A DNA stretch of 64,000 nt, taken from Kryptolebias marmoratus (taxonomy: Eukaryota; Chordata; Actinopteri; Cyprinodontiformes; Rivulidae). A program made the position numbers and the translations under genes. Below are positions 48,701 to 59,310 of this stretch, one piece after another. The notes under the pieces were generated by a model that ran no database searches, was not told the origin of the DNA, and was given only the letters and a program-made list of their open reading frames with translations. The stretch covers positions 13,984,842-14,048,841 of the forward strand of contig NC_051441.1 of NCBI RefSeq assembly GCF_001649575.2, in the 5' to 3' direction. The stretch's first letter is position 1, and every line of letters begins with the position of its first letter.

Positions 48701-51700
48701 GTAGAACATTACAAATGACAATGTTTTTGTTTCACTTTGTCTGACTTAATTACACATCGCAGTACAAGAAGAAACAAGAAGCTTCGCCCTTTTCACTTGT
48801 GAAACTTGTTCTCTGTTTATGTATTTCTCTCCCCTTGGATCAACTTTTGAAGTATTTACCACAACTTGCTCTTAGTTTTGCCTCTATCAGCAGAAAACAC
48901 ACAATCCTTTTGAAAAAAAAAAAAACACCTGGCAGGTAGAAGTGCGCACGCTTCTTGGCACCTCGAGAGGTTTGGCAGTGACTCTGTGTTGTTCTGGTGA
49001 CAGATTGAGAACAGCGTGATTGATTAATTCGATGTAATGCAAACAATGCTCTCTGCCTGTGGGGCTGGCCTCTGGAAAGCTGCTGTGTAAAACCAGGTGT
49101 GGGCACAGTTTACCAACTGAGCCACTCAATATCTCAAGCAATTAGGGGTGCAGAGAGCAGAGAGGGAGCCAGCTAAGCATTTTGCTGTAATGTGAGATGC
49201 CAAGATTAAGAGCTCTATTAAAGGCTGCGAGATTAAAAAGTGGGTCAAACCAGACTGAAATGTGAAAGAGCTTATTGTGCTCTCACCTATGCTAATGTGC
49301 AGAGGTGTGCTCCGTATGAATGTAAAACCCTTATTTGCTTAAATGGCTAGCGCAAAGTTTTGATGACAAACGAAAAAAACATCAACGTACATCGATCCTC
49401 ATGATCTCACGGATGGTTGCGTCAAACTCTTCCGAGTTATTGAAGTCGATGGTGATGACATGCGGTCGGCCAATATGCTGCTCTGCATACGGATGCTGGG
49501 AGGACACCTGGGGGGGCATAAATGGGATCCATTCAAAATCACAGCAGTTGAATTCAAGGTCAGATAGAGTGAATGGGTTGTAAAAACAGGTAAATATGTC
49601 TGTATCTCAAATAAGGAACAACTCAACTAGGTCAACGTTTAGTTAACAAAAAATTCTGCCAAAATGCAGCAGAGGTTTGTAAAATAGTACTCCGACACTA
49701 CTTCTATTGGAATTAAGAAGGTAATCAGCAAGTAGGTGCTGCTAATCAAATGCATTAAACAGCTGATCATCCGCAGGTGTGAGTATGAACATTAAGGTGT
49801 GTATTAAAAGTTAAGACATTGCTAAAAAGGAAAAAAAAAAATGTCTAAAATCCTCGAAAAGCAATTGAAGCTGCCTGTTAAGTTTGGGGGAGTTATATGG
49901 CTATTTTTAAGAAATGTGGAGTCCATGCATTCCTCAGGAAGACAGAAAATTTGAAATTTAAATGTGAAAATCAGTCAAGACAGTTGCCAATAATCCCTAG
50001 AAGTGTACATCGCAGCAAGTTTAACCAAAAGTTGAATCATGCATAGTTTAGGGAAAGTGCCAAAAAAAAAAAAAAACTGGCTTAAATCACATAACCGTCA
50101 CGTGCTCCAGTTCTGATCAGCAGTGACAGTAACATCTCTTGCAGAATTTTAAACAAGCGAGCAATGTGGAATAAGTTTAAAAAAATAGTAACTCTGACAG
50201 TTTTCTGTGTCTACACAGCTTCTTGTATTGTGCATTGCAGTGCGAATACATAACATCAGCTCGCATGCAGCTGTCCAATCTACTTCTGTGAAATGATGAA
50301 GGCCACTGGTCCTTTTTTTAGGTGAAAATATAAAGAGAAATGAAGCCCATAAAACACAGGAGAGCACATCTCCAATATGTGAATATAAGGTTGTTTCCAC
50401 AGCAACATAAAACATCTTATTTTTAATTTTTACAATTGGAGAGTAATAATTTATAAAGCATGTGGATTTCTTTCAGAAAAATTAATGTCTCTAGGCTACA
50501 TTTTTTACCATTGCCAGTTTTAGCTGCTGTCAGGCAGTGCCAAAGACATATTTCACAAGGAAAATTCATATAATTTTATTTACTGCACAATTCAAACAAG
50601 ACTTCATGTTATGTAGATGTTTCTTGAGGAACGGGAGGGAGGATCTGTGTTCCAACAGAGCTTCTACAGTCCTCATTTTGAGTTAAATGCTAAAGTTCAG
50701 TGAATGAACAAGAATGGTAAGGGTTAGAAAGGCTACTCTTTTCACTCAAAAAAGAAAATGTCAGCACAGATTAGGTTGGAAAGTTGTAACTGAAACAACG
50801 AGGAATAAACTACAAAACTTCTGGAATAATGTCCTTTAAACAGATAGGAGCAAATGGGAACAATTTTGGCCAAAATGAACAGTGTTTAGGTTAGCGGAAA
50901 AACAAGCACAGCATACCAGCACAAACACTTTGCTGCTTTTGTTGAACACGGCAGTGGAGGATTGATGGTTTGGGCTTTTATTTTTTATTTCTTGCTGCTA
51001 CAGGACCTGGGCACCTTGCAGTCATTGATTATGGGGTGCACACTGTTTGTTTCACATAGTTTCTGCCTTTTGTTTCTGATAAATAAAACAATATGATGTA
51101 ATATGTTGTGTTTTTGGCTCAACTTAGGTTGTATTTCTATAATCTTAAGACATGTTGAGGATTTTAGGCTGTGTCCTCTTTGATAATCAAATCAATCAAA
51201 TTTTATTTGTATAGCACATTTCAGCAGCAAGGCATTTCAAGGTGCTTTACATAATTAAAAAACAAAATAAAAACAGCATGTGACAATGAATAAACAGTAA
51301 GAAAGAGACAAACATCAAAAACCCGCACTCTAACCCTAATTTAGCCATAAGCAGCTCTANNNNNNNNNNNNNNNNNNNNNNNNNNNNNNNNNNNNNNNNA
51401 AACTGAAAGCTGCTTCTCCTCGTTTGGTTCTGGTTCTGGGGATGCAGAGCAGTCCAGAAGCAGAAGATCTGAGGGGTCTAGACGGTTGGTACAGCGATAA
51501 CAGATCTTTAATGTATTGTGGTGCTAAACCGTTCAGTGATTTATAAACTAACAACAGTATTGATTTATTGTATTGTATTGTATTTGATAAAACTGAATAA
51601 TAAAAGAGTGTAAGTGTGGCTGTAGTGTGACTCTTGCTTTACCTTCCTGGAAGTGGGCTTCCCTCTGAAGAAGTCGTGATTAAGAGAGCTGTGAGGTGGG

Positions 51701-54700
51701 TTAAACTTGGGTTGAAGAAAAATGCAGCCATTGGCTATTGCCTCCAACGGGGCGGGGCCTTCATAAGGAAAACCAAATCCAACGAACAGCTGACAAGAAA
51801 AAAGACAAACAGCAGGAGATTACAGTGTCCACGCCAAGCTGCTCACATCTGGGTCAATGCTTGAAAAAAACAGCTCAACTTTCCAGAAGCAGGTAAATTT
51901 AATAAGAATGATTTTACATACAGTCATCTAAGTTGGCCCACCTTGGCTTTTCTAAGAAGCTGCTGCAGCTCCTGCTGAGGCAGCAGGCCGTGGTTCTTGA
52001 CAAAAGCAGGCACCTCCGGGGGGCGCTGCGTCTCATAGTACACGGTGCCATGGATCTCCATGTAGCGATTCAGAATTGCCAAGAAATTCTCCTTACCCTT
52101 TAACAATACAGAGGAAGCAGGCAAAATAAGTTAAGCACATAAAACAGACAGACCCAGTAAATTCACTCCCTATTCATCAGATTTAGCTTTGAGCTTAGAC
52201 TCAACCAATCCACCCTCATGTAACTTTTGACAGGCCTGGTTTTCATCAAGGAAGGCAAAAAGCAAAAAGCTGGAGATATTTTCGGGGCCTCCAGACATTT
52301 CTATAGGATGCTCTGGAAAAAGCCTGATAGACAGAGGCTTCTCTCTGCAAACTGCAAGACCCACACCATCTGCTGAGTCCACCATGGTCCTGTGTCCATG
52401 CCTCAATAGATAGTAGCTGTTTTTAACAGCCATATGAGAAACCTATAGAGCCTGTGCATCAGAAAATTTGCATAATCTATTTTTATCCGCTATTTTAGAC
52501 ACAAGCGTTCTGTGATATTAGTTCATCATCTTAGGCGATTTTTGTTAAAACTAGAATATTCCCTCATCAGTATTACCAACCAGACCTGCCTTTTCATTGT
52601 TTTTCTCCTAAAAAACAGCTTTAAAGGGTTGGCAGCATTTAGAAGAAAAATACTGGAAGGTGGATCTGAACACTAGGATTTGTGATGAGCAATAAAATAA
52701 TTGTCAGCTGGTTCGAAAATGTCAGAAAAAGGCACGACAACATGAGCTGCTTTATTTAGAATGTAGCTAAATATTTCCCATAGACCTATGCGAAATTATT
52801 TCAAATGAGTTAGTCATCCTTGCATCAGCTGGTTTTGTACCCTTACAGACCTCTGAACATTTTAATTCTTTTCCGGTATGATAAAACAATTTTATGAAAT
52901 GGTTAGAGGTCAAGATATGCAAAATCTGGCAAATCTCCCATTCATGGGGACTCCAGAAAATTCAGCTAAACGACAACAAGTCTGACAGGAAGTTGTACAG
53001 GTCTTTACACCTACAATCACACATGCACCAAAAGCCCCACATTATCTTCTGAATGTTGTTTGTATTTCAAAACCTACATTAAAACTCCAGCCATGCAAGT
53101 CTAATCGGAAAATCCCGGTTATGCCTTAATTGCCCCCTCTTGTTTTAATTCATATTATGTTGACTTTACACGCTGAAAATCAGTCCTCCTGCAGCACCAC
53201 TCCTGCTTTCACCAATTAAATGAGTTGAGCTGATCATAGTGTCACACACACACAGCCACTTCGAAAGGGTAATGAAAAAAAAAGCCCAAAGGTGCTGATG
53301 ATGGAAATGAGGCAACCGAAGCAGATCTAATGAGCTGAGGCTATGCTCAGCCTGCACAAACATCATCATGTTAGCAACTAATAACTATCCAGTGTCAGTA
53401 GGATTCTAATACAACAACAAAACAACCTCAGTCTTTTACCTCATTGCATTAAAAGCTGAAAAGGTTTATTTTGAAAGATGGTTCTTTTGGGGGGAATGTT
53501 ACAAATTATTCAAAAAGCTATATCTTCAGGGTATGAATCGTTTATTTATGTCATCTGAGTGTTTGTACATTTTATTGTCTCGGAGGAGTGTGGTGATAAA
53601 ATTGCAGTTTCTTTTGTAAAATTCTGTAAAAAAATCCATCATCTGGTTCAACTTGAATCCTGGTACATGGAAGAAGTCAGGTCTTTGCCCAACAGTAGGT
53701 TAAAAGGTTAAAAACGCTTAATAACAATTAGTTTGTGTATTTGTTTAAACTTTAATATTTTCCTCTACTTTTCCTCTTTTCTGTATATTGACATTCCTAC
53801 ATATAACAACATGTTTTTTTAGACAGAATAAGGTTTTTTTTTGTCATTGTTATCAGTAATCAATAAATTACTTGCAGTAGAAATTGCTCAGTTCGGAATA
53901 TGTACTCTCAGGGGAAACAAGCTAACCCTTACAGATAAACCACATGAATTTACTGTTTTGTTTTGTTTTACATGGGACCTCATGTGGAAAACCATGTGAC
54001 CATATTACAAAGGAAACATGGAAAACATTTGGTTCACAAACACAACATGGACTAAATTATTTAGCCACAGCTGACCATCATACCAACATGAGATGTATGG
54101 AGTTGTTCCCCTTTTGCACAACTAAAACAGCTTCTATTCTTCTTGGAAGGATACATGATTTTGGAGCGTTTCTGTAGGAATTAGTGCCAGTTCATTCTGT
54201 AAAGGGTTTTTGAGGTCAGACACTGATGCTGGACCAGAAAGTCTGTCTCGCAATCTCTGTTACAATTCATCCCAATGGTATTCGGTGGGGTTGAGGTCAG
54301 GGCTCAGTGTGGGTCTTTTTACATCAAACTCCTCAAACCAGGTCTTTATAGCCATGTTGAAATATAAAAAGGGCCTTCCCTAAAGTGTTGCCACAAAGTT
54401 GGAAGCATAAAAATATCCACAAGACATTGTTAAGATTGTCTGTCACTGGGGATAAGAGGCCTGGCTCAAATCCTGGCTGTAACACCAGAATTCAGCAATT
54501 AACGGGTGTGTCTGAATCCATTTGGTATATGGTAATTTAACATGTTTTCACATGTGAAGTCCATGTGGTTTTTCTGTCAAGGAAAAGCTAGTGAGAAAAG
54601 AACAACTCCAGTCTAAAAAATGTCATACCAATTCATGTGTTCACTGCTTCATTACTCTGCCTTAGTTTTCTATTAAGTAGTTGATTTGCACGTTTTTAAC

Positions 54701-56421
54701 ACGTTTTGTTATGCAACATAAATTGCACATGGATTTAACCTCAAATGCAAATAACCAGTTCTGTGTAAACAACTGTCCACTGCAAAAGCGATGGCGGTGT
54801 AAAGATTTGTAAAATAGTATTCACATAAATTGTTATGAAAGTTTGGAGGGTGGAGTTGTTTTAAGATGGCAGCAGTTTGCTTTGGGCTTTGATAACTAGT
54901 TGTATGCTCGTCTCTCCAGCGAGAACTTCTACCTGATGTCCCAAACTCCAAATGCACCTCCAGCAATCCAATTTATCCCTTTAAGTAACACTCTCGCTTT
55001 GAGTTTTGGCTTTTTGAAGACTCGATATTGCCAGAGAAATGCAGGAGCACTTACTTGAAGCTGTGTGGATCCATCAATGATGCATCAAGACACGATACAT
55101 AAAGAGCAGAACAAATTGAAAACAGAAGAAGACGCAAGTGAACAAGGGAGGCACATGTAGAGGGAAAAGAAACAACACTACATAAAATATTTGACTTTTA
55201 TCTTTTTATAAGAGCACGAATCTCTATTGTGGACCTCAAAATGAAAGCAGAAGAAGATAAACTCAACAGGGAGTGCTCTCTACGTGCTGGGAGTATCTAC
55301 AGAGACTTGGCTTTTTACACGGCAAACTCGCAGATTCACAAACGTTACAGTGCAGCTCAGGTTGCTCTGGGAACCGGGAAAGTGGGGGGGTGGGATGCTT
55401 TGGCTGTGTAGGAACAAAGCTGCAACCAGATTCAAGCGAAACAAACCTTGAGGGAGGCAGCAGCGCACTTCAAAGTTACAGCGAGAGTGAGAAGCTTTGG
55501 CAGAGGCTTGGAGGGAAAATTTACCTAAACAAATGCAATTGCTCTTCTAGCATTCCACCTGAGACCAAAGTCTTGGAGGAAAAATGGGTTATTGTGGGTG
55601 CTTCACAGCTATTCAAAGTCATATTTAGAAGTTTTCCAAAACTTGTGAATATTTATCACACTCAGTGCACCTGTACGGTTCAAATTGTCCTAAGCTCAAG
55701 TCATAAATGGATTAACCTGAAGAGACTGATTTTTTTATAGTTTTGCAGCATTTCTGATGTTATGCTTACCTTCCACATGCTGGCATCTTTGCCGTAGACA
55801 ACCGCCATGTTGTTGACTTTGTTCCTCTGAATAAACAGCTTCTCAGTCTCATTCAGCTCCTCCGCCACAAAGCCCATAAAGGAGTTGTCAGGAGTGTGGG
55901 CTGCCAAGGACAAGCGCAGCAGTAGAAAATTATATATGGCTCCAGAGGCATTTCATGTCTCAATAAATGCAGGAGATGTGGCGATAATCCAGTCGGCTGT
56001 GCGAACAAATAATTTTAAACAAAAGTAGCAGAGTGGAGATTCTAAAGGGCTAAAAGTCATGATGTTTATGAGCAGCTTCATTTTGCAAAAAATCTTTGGT
56101 TGGTGAAAGCGGTGGACTGTTGGTGGGGTTAATTTACTTGGGTTGAGAAGCCTTTATGTGTTTTTGCTTCGAGCTTTTTTTAGGTTTCAGGAACCAGCAC
56201 TAAATTGTTAGCGCACAGAATGGAAATCTCCCACAGCACTGATGTGTGAAGTGGAAATAAAGAAAAAAACAACCATTTTGAGTCCAGGCCTGAGGGGAAA
56301 ACGGACATGTTTCAGTGGCAGGCTTTGCATTAGCAATATTTTTGAAATAGTGGCTGTTGCTGCTGAATGAGTTTAGACAACCTGAAGTTTTACCTTCCAT
56401 CAGTTTCTCTATATCCATCAT

Positions 56422-56490
<69 letters not shown>

Positions 56491-57913
56491 TGTCTTTCTG
56501 TGTGTGTACAACTGGTGGTGCTTGGCCAGAAGTAGGAAGCTGCAGGCATCTGTGCAGGCACAGCTGTTCTGTGTGAGCTCTCTGTCTGGTGGCCTGAAGC
56601 TTGGCCTCTAATGGCCTGAGGCATTTTAAAACTCCCACAATCTGCTGTGCACTTTCAGTGACACACATCAGCGCCTCCACCTGTCCACATGAACTCATCA
56701 GAACAACTTTTTGACTTGTGAGCCCCAAGAAACGTTTAATGGCAGCTTAAGGTCATCCACACAGTGGAAATGTGAGCTTGAAACATGAAATTAGACTCCA
56801 CGTACGGAACATGGTCATGTACTGCTGGCCATGAAGGTTCCAGTAGCCCCAGTTGGTTCTGTAGCCATGCCGGGTGGCGTACTCCTCATGATTGTAGGCA
56901 GGCTCAGTCCCAAAGGTGTCAATCACTCGGATGTGGCACCTGAGACAAAATGAGAGAAGGGCTGTGCTTAAATTAGGGCTGTGCTGGAACAGATAAAACT
57001 TTGGTGGGTCGAAACAGAGTCTGAGTCACAAAAACACAAACATATTGGCAACACATTTTGAAGAAAACAATTTATGCTTTTCTTTGGATTGAAAAGGCTG
57101 ATAATGTATCTCTTGAAATGTTAAGGAAACTCTTCAAAACAGGTTACTTTCCTCTCATTATACTAACATAAAAGCTTGTTAAAATACATTAAGATCAGAT
57201 TCAAAAAGAAAATCTGGGATCAACAATTCTGTAATTAATTAGGAGTTTAGGCGGGGACCTATTAACGCTTTTTATCAGTAGAAACTTTTCAAAGGGGCAG
57301 GTCAAAATCAATTAGTGTGATCTAATCTGAGAAGATTTAACGAAGCCCTGCATTTTTAATGGGAGTTGGGACTATAAGAGTCTATTATGCAGAGTGAAAA
57401 CAAACGGCAAAAAGCTACACTACATATTATCTGTCCACTCTGTTGCACAGATATTGAAAACTATTCTCCACACATCTATAATTTTACTGTTTTTTTTTTT
57501 TAACATGTTTTGTTTTTCAATAATACGCTTATCGGCCACAGTTGCAGGCTGCAATAGAAGCTGCTCATTTTGTTGTCTTTGTTTGGATAAAATAGAGGAT
57601 TTCATGCTTTGGAGCCAATCATTAACAAAGATCCCAAACTTTATCTATTCCAGCTTTAGATACCATGTAGTAAAATATAATATTGTATCATTCGTACGTA
57701 TTGCACAGCACACTTGGAGGGAGACGAACAAACAGAAGTCACAGTTTTTGACAGGACACATGCAAAGACAGTGAGACTTACTTGTGCTTCCTTAGAGAAA
57801 GACCCATGTGCTGCTTCATTTGCTGCAAGCCGTGGTAGTCGGTGTAGATGAGGTCAAAGGGCAAAGGTCCTGTCAGGGGGCAGCTTCCTCTTCCAGGAGG
57901 GACGCCCAAAAAC
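42517..57913 (-). CDS. mgat5b: Alpha-1,6-mannosylglycoprotein 6-beta-N-acetylglucosaminyltransferase B (GnT-IX/Vb), C-terminal 450 residues; 5' part missing
   Basis: Golgi type II glycosyltransferase (GT18, GT-B fold) that transfers GlcNAc from UDP-GlcNAc in beta-1,6 linkage to alpha-mannose. The brain-enriched B form branches O-mannosyl and some N-glycans. Exons, 5' to 3' on the minus strand: 57782-57913, 56806-56939, 55770-55900, 51942-52097, 51643-51789, 49391-49507, 46155-46229, 43198-43460, 42517-42715. They sum to 1354 nt in a consistent frame: 1 nt of a split codon, 450 codons, then TGA. Key segments: FDLIYTDYHGLQQMKQHMG, GTEPAYNHEEYATRHGYRTN, HTPDNSFMGFVAEELNETE, donor-site block GFGFPYEGPAPLEAIANG, PYEYTCEGMLERVHAYIQ, and Cys-rich tail FSCAGSSPKYQRLCPCRDY. 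It matches MGAT5B rather than MGAT5 (IYTDYHGLQQMK; GFVAEELNE). The N-terminal anchor, stem and about 340 residues are not in readable sequence. Confidence 0.95.
43198..43460 (-). CDS. mgat5b: mgat5b penultimate coding exon (visible residues 298-384 plus 2 nt)
   Basis: Acceptor ATATCTGCAG, donor GTAAGATA after AGCGC. The first 60 or so residues (DFCSPEVPFPPVNTSWALLG onward) are weakly conserved and carry sequons NTS and NAS. The rest is conserved: SCVEACQTEGLICEPALYRF then INIKEAFS. In human MGAT5B this stretch is also the variable loop before the Cys-rich tail. Confidence 0.93.
43461..46154 (-). other. mgat5b: mgat5b intron with a TTAA MITE-related fragment
   Basis: 2,694-bp intron. It contains the fragment at 44,690-45,010 and T/A-rich runs; no further exon recognised. 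Confidence 0.8.
44690..45010 (+). mobile_element. TTAA MITE-family left-part fragment
   Basis: AAGGTTATGAACAATTATTA, GATAGCTTTTTGAACAACCTC and AGTTTGGAGAAACAAAG match the left arm of the 5.6-kb element. AACAAAACGGATTGTTGACG and CAGTTTTACATTACATGG link it to copies at 13.7 and 11.0-11.3 kb. No right arm is visible. Confidence 0.5.
46155..46229 (-). CDS. mgat5b: mgat5b coding exon, 75 nt (visible residues 273-297)
   Basis: Acceptor TATTTACAG, donor GTGGGTTT, phase 0 at both ends. It encodes VEPFLPYEYTCEGMLERVHA and YIQNQ, a highly conserved GT18 segment. Confidence 0.95.
46230..49390 (-). other. mgat5b: mgat5b intron containing a palindromic MITE
   Basis: 3,161-bp intron. It holds a GC-richer island at about 46,530-46,640 and the inverted-repeat element at 48,325-48,560. 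No other exon supported. Confidence 0.75.
48325..48560. mobile_element. Short palindromic derivative of the TTAA MITE family
   Basis: The left arm GAACAATTAATATCTCAC and AACAATCTCAGTTTGG mirrors the right arm CCAAACCGAGGCCATTC and CAGGTAAGATATTAATTGTTC. The arms enclose only about 80 bp, so this looks like an internally deleted copy. TTAA ends are not clear. Confidence 0.55.
49391..49507 (-). CDS. mgat5b: mgat5b coding exon (visible residues 234-272)
   Basis: Acceptor CCCCCCAG, donor GTACGTTG. It encodes VSSQHPYAEQHIGRPHVITI and DFNNSEEFDATIREIMRID. It carries an NNS sequon. Human MGAT5B, as recalled, has VWTVDYNN where this protein has VITIDFNN. Confidence 0.95.
51187..51560 (-). mobile_element. 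5'-truncated LINE 3' end (L2/CR1-like), minus strand
   Basis: The minus-strand frame reads LVYKSLNGLAPQYIKDLLSL, then YQPSRPLRSSASGLL and RTRTKRGEAAFS, the extreme C-terminus typical of fish L2/CR1-like reverse transcriptases. It is followed by a 3' UTR with the complement of TTTTATTTGTATAGCACATT and AAGGTGCTTTACATAA and an ATTGATT-type tail. An N run interrupts it after the RT end. Confidence 0.75.
51360..51399. other. Assembly gap, 40 N
   Basis: Unknown bases inside the LINE insertion, probably where repeat copies prevented assembly. Confidence 0.99.
51643..51789 (-). CDS. mgat5b: mgat5b coding exon with donor-site motif (visible residues 185-233)
   Basis: Acceptor TTGTCAG, donor GTAAAGCA, phase 0. 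It encodes LFVGFGFPYEGPAPLEAIAN, GCIFLQPKFNPPHSSLNHDF and FRGKPTSRK. The G-F-P-Y-E-G-P-A-P-L-E-A block with its conserved glutamates is the GT-B nucleotide-sugar-binding signature of GT18 enzymes and is intact. Confidence 0.96.
51942..52097 (-). CDS. mgat5b: mgat5b coding exon (visible residues 133-184)
   Basis: Acceptor TGTTAAAG, donor GTGGGCCA, phase 0. It encodes GKENFLAILNRYMEIHGTVY, YETQRPPEVPAFVKNHGLLP and QQELQQLLRKAK in the C-terminal Rossmann-like donor-binding half. The intron upstream (52,098-55,769) is the largest among those bounded in the window. Confidence 0.95.
54030..54540. mobile_element. Degenerate DNA-transposon-derived repeat
   Basis: GTCTCGCAATCTCTGTTACA, TTCATCCCAATGGTATTCGG, GGGGTTGAGGTCAGGGCTC and CAAACCAGGTCTTTATAGCC occur in the order of a repeat abundant in teleosts that I associate with DNA transposon remnants. 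The exact superfamily is not certain. No intact transposase frame remains. Confidence 0.45.
54590..54984. mobile_element. TTAA MITE-family copy, degenerate
   Basis: AACAACTCCAGTCTAAAAAAT (near 54,601) matches the 5.6-kb copy, and GGAGTTGTTTTAAGATGGCAG and the terminal TTTATCCCTTTAA (TTAA 54,981-54,984) match the right end. Internal sequence differs. Confidence 0.5.
55770..55900 (-). CDS. mgat5b: mgat5b coding exon (visible residues 89-132)
   Basis: Acceptor CCTTGGCAG, donor GTAAGCAT. It encodes HTPDNSFMGFVAEELNETEK, LFIQRNKVNNMAVVYGKDAS and MWK. It contains one N-glycosylation sequon (NET). GFV(A/S)EELNE is a B-type feature; MGAT5 has a different residue set here. Confidence 0.95.
55901..56805 (-). 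other. mgat5b: mgat5b intron with (GT)n microsatellite
   Basis: 905-bp intron dominated by the dinucleotide array at 56,424-56,487. Confidence 0.85.
56424..56487. repeat. (GT)32 microsatellite in mgat5b intron
   Basis: 64 uninterrupted bases of GT, then an interrupted short GT run to about 56,508. It creates spurious Val-Cys and Thr-His open frames on both strands. Confidence 0.97.
56806..56939 (-). CDS. mgat5b: mgat5b coding exon (visible residues 44-88)
   Basis: Acceptor TTGTCTCAG type, donor GTACGTGG after ATGTTCC. It encodes CHIRVIDTFGTEPAYNHEEY, ATRHGYRTNWGYWNLHGQQY and MTMF. The split Pro codon is completed by the next exon. Confidence 0.94.
57782..57913 (-). CDS. mgat5b: mgat5b first visible coding exon
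   Basis: Acceptor CTGTGTGCAG, donor GTAAGTCT after AGGAAGCACAA. It encodes FLGVPPGRGSCPLTGPLPFD, LIYTDYHGLQQMKQHMGLSL and RKH, with one leading base completing a codon from an exon not seen here. No upstream mgat5b exon is recognisable from 57,914 to 64,000. Confidence 0.93.
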
Positions 57914-58858
57914 CTGCACACAGGTCACATGCACTTCCATTGTCACTGAGCTAATCAATGTGATCAAAACTGCATGAGCTTTAGAGACCAGCTGTTAACG
58001 AAGTCAGAACCTCCAGACAGGTGAAAACTGTCATAAAAGGTCTGTTCAGTAGCTACAGCCTAATAACAGCTCTACTTTTCCTATTATTTGTTTCCCTGGA
58101 TTATTTGTGTTAATATATCCTGCTCCTGGTTTGCGTGACACATAAAAAAGTGATGTGAATTGATTCTAAAATTGTTTTAACTATATTAATAATAAATACA
58201 TGCAGGTGAAGCAGTAGAAGAAAGTTAAATCCAGCAGTAATGAGATATTCATGAGTGTAGAAACAGTGGTGAGAGAGACAGAAGAGGAAAAAAAAAAGCA
58301 GGGATGAAATCCCATCATGAAGCATGTCAGTGCTCTCTGCAAGACGGCAGAGCCATTCAACCAAACAACACACAATTCTGCACTGCCAGGGAACGTTTTC
58401 TCACGACGGGGAGTCACCCAATTTGACTGAACCGCTTGTTTGGACTCGCACGCCAAATCACATATTAGCTGAGCGCTCACGGCACGATCGTTCACTCGCA
58501 TCTTACGTGTGACGATGGCGCAGTGAAAGACACAGTTGCTTTTGAGAACCTTGTTTGTAGAACCTGTCTTTGCCGTGACACCAGCAGGCACATACAATGC
58601 TAAAATGCTGCCTGTAAGTGTACCAAGAGTGTCCTCTGTATGAGCTGTTTCTCTATCCAACATAAGAAATTCTTTTACAAAAGATAAAGTAGCTGTTAGC
58701 CCTATTTTCCAAAATGTTGAATTTTGTATGTATTTAAATTTCTGTGCTGTAGCAGTCGAAAACAGTCTATAGTTACCAGAAACATAAACAATAACGATCC
58801 TTTTTTTTTTTCTTCTTATCTGTGGAATTTGCAAATGTAGCAGGTCCAATAGGAAAAC
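57914..58858 (-). other. mgat5b upstream intron, proximal part
   Basis: No mgat5b exon recognised. A CpG-richer stretch lies at 58,380-58,520. The 222-codon minus frame at 58,181-58,849 shows no family resemblance. Confidence 0.5.
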
Positions 58859-59310
58859 TCAGACATCTCTCCAGCTCTCAGGGAAGAGTGGATAAACAAT
58901 CCCTCAACTTCTGAGTCTTCCTGGGGTCTCGTCTTAGTGGAACGTGCCAGGAAAACCTCCAAAGGGAGGCGCCCAGGAGGCAACCACCTCAGCTGACTTC
59001 TTTCACTGAGGAGAACCAGGGACTCCCCTCGCATGAGGAGTCTCAGTCTTTGGTCGTGATCCAAACCTCATGACCACAGGTGAGGGTTGGAACATAGGCG
59101 ATCAATAAATCAAGAGTTCTGCCTTTCGACTCAGCTCTTTCTTCACCACATAGGACCGGAGCAACGTCCTCGTTACTGCAGACAATGTCTCAGTGCATCC
59201 GTTCATCTCCTGCTCCATCACACCATCACTCGTGAACGAGACTAATAGACACTTGAACTCCTCTACTTGATGCAAAAGACTCATCCCTGACCCAGAGGGA
59301 GCATTCGCAG
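58859..59310 (-). mobile_element. Degenerate LINE fragment, RT C-terminus (same family as at 0.5-1.1 kb), minus strand
   Basis: Two broken minus-strand frames read QVEEFKCLLVSFTSDGVMEQ, YVVKKELSRKAELLIY and, after a break, LSERSQLRWLPPGRLPLEVF. They match the same RT C-terminal pattern as the fragment at the left end. Stops and a deletion are present and no 3' tail is seen. Confidence 0.75.

Larger units (their letters stand above)
49508..51642 (-). other. mgat5b: mgat5b intron with a LINE insertion and a small assembly gap
   Basis: 2,135-bp intron holding the LINE 3' end at 51,187-51,560 and 40 unknown bases at 51,360-51,399. Confidence 0.8.
52098..55769 (-). other. mgat5b: mgat5b intron, largest bounded one
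   Basis: 3,672-bp intron with the transposon-derived repeats at 53,860-53,935, 54,030-54,540 and 54,590-54,984. The 155-codon frame at 55,273-55,740 (+) is not family-like. Confidence 0.75.

Noticed and set aside
55273..55740. 155-codon plus-strand frame in an mgat5b intron
   Set aside because: Antisense to the gene, no family resemblance, and no supporting splice or conservation signal visible.
56200..56728. Thr-His and Val-Cys repeat proteins
   Set aside because: Translations of the (GT)32 microsatellite.
58181..58849. 222-codon minus-strand frame
   Set aside because: No resemblance to MGAT5B or any family, no exon-like boundaries in phase with the mgat5b exon at 57,913, and a hydrophobic low-complexity C-terminus.
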